Of a stretch of 6,802 bases of DNA, positions 1-4,778 are shown piece by piece. The stretch's first letter is position 1, and each line of letters opens with the position of its first letter. The notes beneath the pieces are model-generated. The model did not search any database and had not been told where the DNA came from. It worked only from the letters and a program-made list of their open reading frames with translations. A program made the translations under genes and the position numbers. The DNA lies in NCBI GenBank assembly GCA_014361085.1, contig JACIWG010000080.1, forward strand, positions 1-6,802. Reading direction: 5' to 3'. The DNA comes from Nitrososphaeria archaeon (GTDB lineage: Archaea; Thermoproteota; Nitrososphaeria; JACIWG01).

Positions 1-71
1 TTTCATTTATCATATTGTTTTGATACTTTTGAAAATATTATTATCTCAGTTTTTAGTAGAGTTGGCTTGGG

Positions 72-90
72 AAAGGTAAAAAAAGGAGGG
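72..90 (-). terminator. T-rich terminator of the secreted-protein gene
   Basis: Read on the minus strand, the 12 to 30 bases after the TAA stop of the secreted-protein gene contain CCCCTCC followed by seven T residues (A78-A84 on the plus strand). Archaeal termination commonly uses such oligo-T runs without a strong hairpin. The remaining bases to position 1 are AT-rich and hold no gene I can support. Confidence 0.45.
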
Positions 91-101
91 GATACTTAAT
101 T

Positions 102-2072
102 TTAGGGTTCAAGCAATAGATACACTATTTTTCCATATGCTGTTCCGTTTTTATATTCACTACACCAAATTATTTTTCCATATCTGGCATACGCAAAAAT
201 AGTTATATTTACATAATAATTGCCGGGAGTTAAAGTGTATGGTATTTGGAATGCTATTTCATGTGTTGAATTGAAGTTTTTGCGAACCTGGCTGGGTGTA
301 GATGTTACATTATGAAGTTGCCTTTGCACTCTCCCAAGAACTGTTCCATTAGAGGTATGGAGAGATACTATTAAGTCAGCATAAGTTATACGATTTGGAC
401 CCTTCACAACATAGTAGGTTGTATTATATTCTTGTAAAGCAAGTTTGAGATAGGGATTGGAAAGTTCGTTTTGAACAGTAATATTTTTTATTGTAGAAAT
501 TGAAATATTGCCATTCATTATAAAAAACCATTTAGTTCCATCCCTTAAATCCTTTACATAATATTTTACGATTGCAGGGTCACCTTGAACAGAGTAGAAA
601 TAATTGCTGAATTTTGTTTGTGCTAAATCATTGTCAATAGAGCTACCTATAGGTGGTGCTCTGTTTAATTTTGAATATTCCATTAACGCTTTTAATGCAA
701 GAATTGTTGATTCAGTGTTTGTGATGGATAAGAAAGGATATTCTGGTGGCATAGAATCGTAATAGCCAAAAATTTCAAGAAGAGAATAAACGAGGTCAAT
801 CCATGGTGATTGCCATGTTGCCCAAATATAAGACCCACCTGGCTTATAACTTGTAAGAAAACCACCATTATGATCAGCATAATAGGTTACATTTAATCCA
901 TCGACTTTTGTTTTACCATATTTATATTGCAGTTGAAGTAAAACATTTGCAATATTATCTATAATTGGCAAGACTGTTGTGTCTCCTGTAAGATGATAAT
1001 ATTTTATATATGCAACTAAACCAACAGCTGTTGCATATTCTTGATAAGCAGGTGCTTTATAGCTGATACCTTGAAATGTTGCATCACGGCTAAAACCATT
1101 GCCATCCCAGCCAGCTCTTTGAAGTAAAGCAGTAGCATAAGGAACAGCATTATAGCCATACTTGTTCATATAATGTAAGGCAAGAAGAAGGTCATGTAAA
1201 GCAGGGGGCTTAGTAGAATTATTGTTTATTATTAAATATAGATTACGAGCGGGTGCGTAGGCGAGTCTTGATTTATAAGGTATTTCACCATAATCGTTTG
1301 TTTTCCAAGGCAAATTTTGCCATGTGGTTGGGTCAGGAAAAGTTGTTGTAGAATATAGTTCATCATCATTATAATTATTCGATTTACCCCAAACAGGTGC
1401 ATAAACATCCTTAGTATAACCATAATAATCCATAAAATTATGAAGTTTCTGGGCTTTTTCTGTTTCACCAAAATCTTCATATAACCATGCCGCAATTCGT
1501 GTAGCATGTCTTGCAACATATCGTGCTGATACCCAACCATATTTTTGTACTAAAACCCATTCTGTATTATCTGGTGCAGAATTAATGTTGTACGCGATGA
1601 GTTGTGAACCTATATATAGATGTATTGGATAGGATGCATCACTTGAAATTTTTTTAACCGTAAGTTGCATGTGTGTCTCATTTAAACTTTTGTATTTCAC
1701 ATATATAATAAGATCATTATAATCTTTGTCGTATCCGTCTTCAAAAAAATATTTCATTTCGGATTCAGATATTCCATCTCCAAGTTTGTAATTCATGCCA
1801 ATTACATTATCTGTTCCAACATACCTAAACTCTCCAGCATAACTTGAGTAAATGTTAAATGGTAGGCTTGGCAAGTCTCTCATAACTGCGTACCCAGCTG
1901 ATGGAAAGTTGTCTACATAGAAACGGTCTAAATATGCTTTACCTTTAGTTATTGCATCTGTTATTTGCGAATATACTAGTGTTGCTTGCACTATTGGTGT
2001 TATTGGAATAACAAGTGTGGAAAGTAGTATTAGAGCCACTATTATTGACGAAAATATCTGTTTATAGCTCAT
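102..2072 (-). CDS. Large secreted, sequon-rich protein with a DUF4114-like acidic motif and a helical (alpha/alpha) middle
   Basis: The product is 656 residues from the ATG at 2072; an in-frame TTG at 2084 would add four residues. Residues 9-29 are a hydrophobic segment after a lysine, a typical signal peptide. Residues about 110-125 hold FEDGYDKDYNDLIIYV, resembling the acidic FEDxxxxDYND motif of DUF4114-type domains, which suggests metal binding. Residues about 175-475 are aromatic-rich helical pairs (for example the stretches around HDLLLALHYM, EYATAVGLVAYIKYY and STILALKALMEY), as in alpha/alpha-toroid enzymes. The C-terminal 150 residues look like beta-sandwich, with PGNYYVNITIFA near the end. 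About eleven N-x-S/T sequons, mostly in the C-terminal third, fit a glycosylated surface protein. No C-terminal anchor is seen, so it is released, or held by an uncleaved signal segment. Enzyme activity, structural role or host-surface modification all remain possible; I do not recognise a named family for the whole chain. Confidence 0.75.
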   Translation of the reverse strand: MSYKQIFSSIIVALILLSTLVIPITPIVQATLVYSQITDAITKGKAYLDRFYVDNFPSAGYAVMRDLPSLPFNIYSSYAGEFRYVGTDNVIGMNYKLGDGISESEMKYFFEDGYDKDYNDLIIYVKYKSLNETHMQLTVKKISSDASYPIHLYIGSQLIAYNINSAPDNTEWVLVQKYGWVSARYVARHATRIAAWLYEDFGETEKAQKLHNFMDYYGYTKDVYAPVWGKSNNYNDDELYSTTTFPDPTTWQNLPWKTNDYGEIPYKSRLAYAPARNLYLIINNNSTKPPALHDLLLALHYMNKYGYNAVPYATALLQRAGWDGNGFSRDATFQGISYKAPAYQEYATAVGLVAYIKYYHLTGDTTVLPIIDNIANVLLQLQYKYGKTKVDGLNVTYYADHNGGFLTSYKPGGSYIWATWQSPWIDLVYSLLEIFGYYDSMPPEYPFLSITNTESTILALKALMEYSKLNRAPPIGSSIDNDLAQTKFSNYFYSVQGDPAIVKYYVKDLRDGTKWFFIMNGNISISTIKNITVQNELSNPYLKLALQEYNTTYYVVKGPNRITYADLIVSLHTSNGTVLGRVQRQLHNVTSTPSQVRKNFNSTHEIAFQIPYTLTPGNYYVNITIFAYARYGKIIWCSEYKNGTAYGKIVYLLLEP

Positions 2073-2099
2073 ATAGGTCGGCAATTAGTATTATACCAA

Positions 2100-2114
2100 T
2101 AATATTTATATTTA
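2100..2114. promoter_or_regulatory. Shared AT-rich TATA region for divergent genes at 2072 and 2155
   Basis: Read rightwards, ATATTTATATTTA (2102-2114) sits about 25 bases before a predicted start of transcription near 2132, leaving a leader of roughly 22 bases for the gene at 2155. Read leftwards, TATAAATATTA (2110-2100) sits about 30 bases before the ATG at 2072, predicting an almost leaderless transcript. Both assignments are inferred from spacing alone. Confidence 0.45.
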
Positions 2115-2117
2115 TTG

Positions 2118-2132
2118 CCTATACTATGCTTA
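2118..2132 (+). promoter_or_regulatory. Degenerate operator copy upstream of the 73-residue gene
   Basis: The left half CCTATA and spacer CTA match the site at 4577-4591 exactly (11 identical bases, GCCTATACTAT, at 2117-2127 and 4576-4586), but the right half TGCTTA keeps little of TATAGG. It lies between the TATA region and the predicted start of transcription, the same placement as the better sites. Possibly a weak or half operator. Confidence 0.35.
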
Positions 2133-2154
2133 TGTTAAAGAGAGGTGGGCGAAA

Positions 2155-2376
2155 ATGAAGGTTGTTGCAGAAATTTTTTTGGGGGACGAAAATAAGGTTG
2201 TTGAAATTGTGAAAGAGGGAAAGAATAGGGTTAAAACATTATTGTCTTTTGGTTTTGAGGTTAAAAAGTATGCTAAAAAGCAGAACAAGATTTTAAAGAT
2301 AAAATCTGATGACCCAACAGTCTTATCATATTTTCAAGAGAATTTGAAGAATGTGGTTGTTGAACAAATAGAATAA
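2155..2376 (+). CDS. Small protein of unknown function, 73 residues
   Basis: ATG at 2155 is preceded by the ribosome binding site AGAGGTG at 2141-2147 with seven bases between, so the start is well supported. The protein is lysine- and valine-rich and reads as an alternating strand and helix fold: strand MKVVAEIFL, helix around NKVVEIVKEGKNRVKTLLSFG, strand NKILKIKS, helix PTVLSYFQENL, and final strand VVVEQIE. No metal ligands, membrane segment or catalytic motif are visible. It is transcribed away from the secreted-protein gene and towards the four-gene operon. I do not recognise the family. Confidence 0.75.
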   Translation: MKVVAEIFLGDENKVVEIVKEGKNRVKTLLSFGFEVKKYAKKQNKILKIKSDDPTVLSYFQENLKNVVVEQIE

Positions 2377-2400
2377 AAAATTAGATCCCTTTATTTTTTT
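2372..2400. terminator. Bidirectional terminator between convergent genes
   Basis: Only 22 bases separate the stops of the plus-strand gene (2376) and the minus-strand gene (2399). They hold an A run on the left and a run of seven T on the right, with AATAAA and TTTATT able to pair around TTAGATCCC. Each strand therefore ends in oligo-T. Confidence 0.5.
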
Positions 2401-2584
2401 AGAATGTTATTAGTTTGCCGTCTATTTTGTATGGTTCTGTTTTATGCTGTTTCTTGAAGTGTTTAATGAGTTCGCTTATGTCGAAATAGTCTTGGCATTC
2501 AAAGCAATAGAAGTGGTTGGGGTAAAGGTTGATGTGATATGATATTATTTTGCCGTTTTTGAAGCCTACAATTTCTGAAACCAT
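2399..2584 (-). CDS. C2H2 zinc-finger-like small protein, 61 residues
   Basis: The last gene of the minus-strand operon. Residues about 26-48 carry YCFEC followed by HFKKQH, giving the pattern C-x2-C-x11-H-x4-H, close to a classical C2H2 finger. The rest of the chain is short beta-like sequence (KNGKIISYHINLY before the finger, EPYKIDGKLITF after it). The ATG overlaps the upstream gene's stop as TAATG, and GGTGA lies seven bases before it, so translation is probably coupled. Single-finger proteins of this size are common in archaeal viruses and plasmids, usually presumed DNA-binding; the target is unknown. Confidence 0.75.
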   Translation of the reverse strand: MVSEIVGFKNGKIISYHINLYPNHFYCFECQDYFDISELIKHFKKQHKTEPYKIDGKLITF

Positions 2585-2709
2585 TATTTTTTCACCATTT
2601 CAGCAACATGTTTTTGGAGGCATTGAAGACACATTATTTTGCCATTGCCTTCAACGTATTGGAACCAACTTGTTAAGACTTTACCACATACACTACATAC
2701 TATTTTCAT
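2584..2709 (-). CDS. 41-residue CxxC/CxxC zinc-ribbon-like protein
   Basis: A small reading frame with ATG at 2709 and TAA at 2586-2584. It begins MKIVCSVCGKVL and carries C5-x2-C8, then 18 residues, then C27-x2-C30 (MCLQCLQKH), a plausible four-cysteine zinc site. Its ATG overlaps the TGA of the upstream gene (ATGA) and its TAA overlaps the next gene's ATG (TAATG), so it fills the space between two genes exactly. That packing plus the four cysteines argues strongly that it is real despite its size. The ribosome binding site is weak (GAGCGTGA), fitting coupling to the upstream gene. Function unknown, possibly nucleic-acid or protein binding. Confidence 0.7.
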   Translation of the reverse strand: MKIVCSVCGKVLTSWFQYVEGNGKIMCLQCLQKHVAEMVKK

Positions 2710-2984
2710 GCTATCACGCTCTTTATTATTTCTTTTGCCTCTTGCAATGAAAGTCTTTTTTCTTCAACTGTTCTTGTTCTAATTACTCTGCCAAACATAT
2801 CAACTTCTTTTAGAATGTTTACCAAGTAAAGTCCGTCATCTCTTTTTTCAATAAAACTTGCTCCAAGTTGGTCAAATTCTATAATGAATCTTTTAGCAGG
2901 ATTATCAAAGAGTTTTCTTTTTTCAACCTTGACAATTGTTACCTCATTTTTGTTCAAGTTGATAAAAATTTTAGGAGGTTGCAT
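2706..2984 (-). CDS. Hypothetical protein, 92 residues, second gene of the minus-strand operon
   Basis: The open frame extends to a GTG at 2996, overlapping the previous gene's TGA as GTGA. The ATG at 2984 is preferred because GAGGTGA (2999-2993) sits eight bases before it, an ideal ribosome binding site that the GTG would overlap. The protein begins MQPPKIFINLNKNEVTIVKVEKR. It appears mainly beta in its first two thirds (FIIEFDQLGASFIEK, GLYLVNILKEVDMFG) with a C-terminal helix (SLQEAKEIIKSVIA). No motif is recognised. Its conserved place behind the 389-residue gene suggests a shared function. Confidence 0.75.
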   Translation of the reverse strand: MQPPKIFINLNKNEVTIVKVEKRKLFDNPAKRFIIEFDQLGASFIEKRDDGLYLVNILKEVDMFGRVIRTRTVEEKRLSLQEAKEIIKSVIA

Positions 2985-2992
2985 TTTTGCGT

Positions 2993-4162
2993 TCACCTCA
3001 TTTCTTCTTGAAGTTTTTCAGTCCATGCTTTAATTTGCTCATCACATTTTGTTATCAATTCTTTGATGTCAGAGTATGCTAATACTATTCCTGCTATTGT
3101 GCTTAAGTTTGCCCTTGCATTCTTGGTATTCTCTTTTATTGGGCACATTGGGTTTATTGGTGCATTGGATAAGACCATGGCAAGTTCGTAGGAGGTTTTA
3201 TATTCGTCGGGTATTCTCTTAAATTCCTCTAACAGCCAATTTCTTACTTTCTCTCCTATTTGATAAGACTTGCCGAGAACATAGATGATTTTAGAGGCGT
3301 CTTCGAATGTTATTTTCTGTTTGCCATTTTCCATGATTTTGCTTGCTATTTTTTCTGCCTGAAAGTCTATTGCCTTTAGTGTTTGCACTATTCTATCTTT
3401 TGTGCCTTCGTCTGTTACTCGTAATATTCTGGTGTTGATTGGCTGAAAGTCTCCACCAAATCCCCTAAATCCAAGAAATGAGACTACGTTTGTGCATTTT
3501 TCAATGTATAGGCTTGCTCCAATTTTTATTGCTTTATCTGTGTTTATTTTTCCTGTGTCAAAGGAAATTCCAAGTTTCCAGCCTCCTAAATCTGTTTCTA
3601 TTCTTTGTAGATAATATGTTTGGTAGCCGAAAGCGTTTTTGTATTCTGCACCCTTGCTCATGTAATAGTCGTGGATTATCTTTTTTACTTCTTCTCTTGG
3701 GATTAGGGAATGCTTTAATGTTGCTATTGCACAAACTATTCTTACTGTTGCGTTTGGGTTTTTGCTTCTTTTATCGACAACTTCTTTTATGAAAAACTGT
3801 AGTTGTCTTTGTGGTTGAACCAAGAGTGCTTCATTAACTATGCAGTCAAGGGCTTTTTCTTTGCCATATTTTTGGGTATACTGGAAATATTTGTTGTCTG
3901 CAAGTTTTTTACCTAACATTAGCCTTGCATATTGCCATTTTGCTTTTACTGAAAACTGTTCTGGCGTGAACGCTTCGCCATTTGGTAGGATAATGTTGCC
4001 TCTGGTGTCTAATGAGAGAATACCTTGCACTATTTCATATTCGTCTTTTATTTGGGTTTGCACCTCATTTAAAGAAAACCCCTGAGGTGCTTGGGTTTGA
4101 GCCTCATTTAAAAAAATGCCCTGAGGCTCTTGGGCTTGTTTTAGGATTGGTGTTGTGCTCAT
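2993..4162 (-). CDS. First gene of the minus-strand operon, 389 residues; possible DUF932-like plasmid/phage protein
   Basis: ATG at 4162 lies about 28 bases from a TATA box at 4195-4185, so the transcript is probably leaderless. The N-terminus has a tandem 13-residue repeat, residues 12-24 (EPQGIFLNEAQTQ) and 25-37 (APQGFSLNEVQTQ), likely a disordered linker. The rest is a soluble alpha/beta protein with no membrane segment. The central and C-terminal pattern (about residues 185-335: GGWKLGISFDTG, IGASLYIEKCTNVVSF, then a polar helical stretch with FEDASKIIYVLGKSY and SYELAMVLSNAP) reminds me of DUF932 proteins of phages and plasmids, but this is a weak memory-based match. Helices near the end include ELITKCDEQIKAWTEKLQEEMR. 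An operator-like site overlaps the start codon, so the neighbouring regulators probably repress it. A replication or DNA-maintenance role is possible but unproven. Confidence 0.8.
   Translation of the reverse strand: MSTTPILKQAQEPQGIFLNEAQTQAPQGFSLNEVQTQIKDEYEIVQGILSLDTRGNIILPNGEAFTPEQFSVKAKWQYARLMLGKKLADNKYFQYTQKYGKEKALDCIVNEALLVQPQRQLQFFIKEVVDKRSKNPNATVRIVCAIATLKHSLIPREEVKKIIHDYYMSKGAEYKNAFGYQTYYLQRIETDLGGWKLGISFDTGKINTDKAIKIGASLYIEKCTNVVSFLGFRGFGGDFQPINTRILRVTDEGTKDRIVQTLKAIDFQAEKIASKIMENGKQKITFEDASKIIYVLGKSYQIGEKVRNWLLEEFKRIPDEYKTSYELAMVLSNAPINPMCPIKENTKNARANLSTIAGIVLAYSDIKELITKCDEQIKAWTEKLQEEMR
4060..4129 (-). repeat. Tandem 39-base repeat, each unit forming a hairpin
   Basis: The two 39-base units (4061-4099 and 4100-4138) encode the 13-residue repeat of the 389-residue protein. 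Each contains a perfect 8-base-pair inverted repeat around a 15-base loop: GCACCTCA (4060-4067) with TGAGGTGC (4083-4090), and GAGCCTCA (4099-4106) with TGAGGCTC (4122-4129). The stems differ at two base pairs, changed on both sides so that pairing is kept. They lie 33 to 102 bases into the mRNA. Confidence 0.75.
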
Positions 4163-4172
4163 ACACTATAGG
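4158..4172. promoter_or_regulatory. Operator-like site over the start codon of the 389-residue gene
   Basis: On the plus strand CTCATA-CAC-TATAGG, followed by TAAT as at the 4577 site. The right half is perfect and the left half matches four of six bases of CCTATA. It covers the ATG at 4162-4160 and so would lie over the start of the leaderless transcript; protein bound here should block initiation. Confidence 0.5.
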
Positions 4173-4184
4173 TAATAATAGACG

Positions 4185-4195
4185 ATTATATAAAC
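4185..4195. promoter_or_regulatory. TATA box serving both directions
   Basis: ATTATATAAAC read rightwards lies about 30 bases before the ATG at 4224. Read leftwards (GTTTATATAAT) it lies about 28 bases before the ATG at 4162. Its near symmetry and central place in the 61-base divergent gap suggest one box drives both the operon and the first regulator. Confidence 0.5.
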
Positions 4196-4201
4196 ATTAA
4201 T

Positions 4202-4218
4202 ACCTATATTATATAGGT
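4202..4218. promoter_or_regulatory. Perfect 17-base palindromic operator of the first ribbon-helix-helix gene
   Basis: ACCTATAT-T-ATATAGGT is fully symmetric, with core CCTATA-N3-TATAGG. It sits between the TATA box (4185-4195) and the ATG at 4224, where a bound dimer would block polymerase. Ribbon-helix-helix proteins commonly bind such short palindromes and repress their own genes. Confidence 0.65.
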
Positions 4219-4223
4219 GTTTT

Positions 4224-4460
4224 ATGAATGATAAGGAAAATTATTATAGGACTTGTATTCATGCTATAACTATGCCCGTGAGTGTTGAAAAGAAGAGGAA
4301 AGATTATGTGCCTATTGGTATTCCAAAGGAAATGGTTGAATTGATTGACAAAATTTTGCAGGATAAAAGGTTTGCTTATGTGAGCAGACAAGATTTTGTA
4401 AGAGATGCCATAAGAAGAAGGTTGGATGAAATTCTTAAAGTATATTCTGAAAAACAGTAG
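4224..4460 (+). CDS. Ribbon-helix-helix (CopG/Arc-type) DNA-binding protein, 78 residues
   Basis: Residues about 27-33 (DYVPIGI) form the DNA-contacting strand, residues 34-47 (PKEMVELIDKILQD) the first helix and residues 55-71 (RQDFVRDAIRRRLDEIL) the second, with the usual YVS turn between. The N-terminal 26 residues are an extra charged tail, absent from the neighbouring paralogue. Proteins of this class act as dimers that place a two-stranded sheet in the DNA major groove and usually repress their own promoters. The palindrome at 4202-4218 just upstream is the obvious target. Divergent from the four-gene operon and followed by a second family member, it is probably a copy-number or lysogeny-type repressor of the element. 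There is no ribosome binding site; the transcript is probably nearly leaderless. Confidence 0.85.
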   Translation: MNDKENYYRTCIHAITMPVSVEKKRKDYVPIGIPKEMVELIDKILQDKRFAYVSRQDFVRDAIRRRLDEILKVYSEKQ

Positions 4461-4475
4461 TTTATTTTCGGCTTA

Positions 4476-4500
4476 CCCTCTCTACCCTCCCCCTCCCCCC
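4476..4500 (-). other. C-rich tract; G-quadruplex motif on the minus strand
   Basis: On the minus strand the order is G6-A-G5-A-G3-TAGAGA-G3: four G runs of at least three with loops of 1, 1 and 6 bases. It is the only such tract in an otherwise AT-rich window and lies in the 135-base gap between the two regulator genes, flanked by TCGGCTT at 4468-4474 and 4529-4535. It could be an origin element, a regulatory structure or a terminator aid; none is shown. Confidence 0.5.
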
Positions 4501-4565
4501 AATCGGTACTACATATTTTATATAATAGTCGGCTTTTCCTGTGTTTTTGATGGGATATGGACAAA

Positions 4566-4575
4566 ATATTTAAAC
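4566..4575 (+). promoter_or_regulatory. TATA box of the second ribbon-helix-helix gene
   Basis: ATATTTAAAC centres about 26 bases before the ATG at 4596, predicting a leaderless transcript. It ends in AAAC like the box of the first regulator, and is followed directly by the operator. A second TATA-like stretch, TTTATATAAT (about 4517-4526), could serve an earlier start at 4557. Confidence 0.5.
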
Positions 4576-4576
4576 G

Positions 4577-4591
4577 CCTATACTATATAGG
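4577..4591. promoter_or_regulatory. Palindromic operator of the second ribbon-helix-helix gene
   Basis: CCTATA-CTA-TATAGG has both halves identical to those of the 4202-4218 site and the same three-base spacing. It lies between TATA box and ATG with only four bases before the start codon. Two perfect 12-base-specific copies in front of two related regulators are unlikely to be chance. Confidence 0.65.
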
Positions 4592-4595
4592 TAAT

Positions 4596-4778
4596 ATGGT
4601 GGTTTGGGGGTTGAAAAAATATACTGTTTTACCTGTTCCAACTGAATTGGTTAAAGAAATTGATGAAAGGGCTGTTAAAACTGGATTATATGTTAGTGTT
4701 TCAGAGTTTATTAGGGAGGCTATAAGGCAAAGGATTATCGAATTAAATGATTTAGGTAAAAAGGGTTACAACAGTTGA
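4596..4778 (+). CDS. Second ribbon-helix-helix (CopG-type) DNA-binding protein, 60 residues
   Basis: Strand KYTVLPV (residues 8-14), helix PTELVKEIDERAVKT (15-29), turn LYVS and helix VSEFIREAIRQRIIEL (35-50) match the neighbouring regulator in order and key positions (Y, V/P, P-x-E-x-V, ID, YVS, F-x-R-x-A-I-R-x-R), so the two are paralogues. An in-frame ATG at 4557 would add 13 residues, but it precedes the TATA box and operator that fit the 4596 start, so 4596 is preferred. The final 13 bases overlap the end of the integrase frame on the opposite strand. Likely represses its own promoter and perhaps others through the CCTATA-N3-TATAGG sites; one regulator may antagonise the other, as in many temperate elements. 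Confidence 0.8.
   Translation: MVVWGLKKYTVLPVPTELVKEIDERAVKTGLYVSVSEFIREAIRQRIIELNDLGKKGYNS

Noticed and set aside
81..92. AAAAGGAGGGGA as a plus-strand ribosome binding site
   Set aside because: No start codon follows at a useful distance; better explained as the minus-strand terminator region of the secreted-protein gene.
645..654. Perfect palindrome ACCTATAGGT resembling the operator
   Set aside because: It lacks the three-base spacer, lies inside the secreted-protein gene, and is far from any promoter.
692..1540. Minus-strand frames inside the secreted-protein gene (692-880, 1232-1540)
   Set aside because: Same-strand frame shadows of the large gene; the latter is unusually rich in Met, Ile and His and has no supporting start.
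1608..1620. ACCTATATATAGA, operator-like
   Set aside because: Wrong spacing and an imperfect half, within coding sequence; expected by chance in AT-rich DNA.
3478..4200. Plus-strand reading frames opposite the 389-residue gene (3478-3792, 3840-4085, 4012-4200)
   Set aside because: Low-complexity Leu/Phe/Cys-rich translations without ribosome binding sites, antisense to a well-formed gene.
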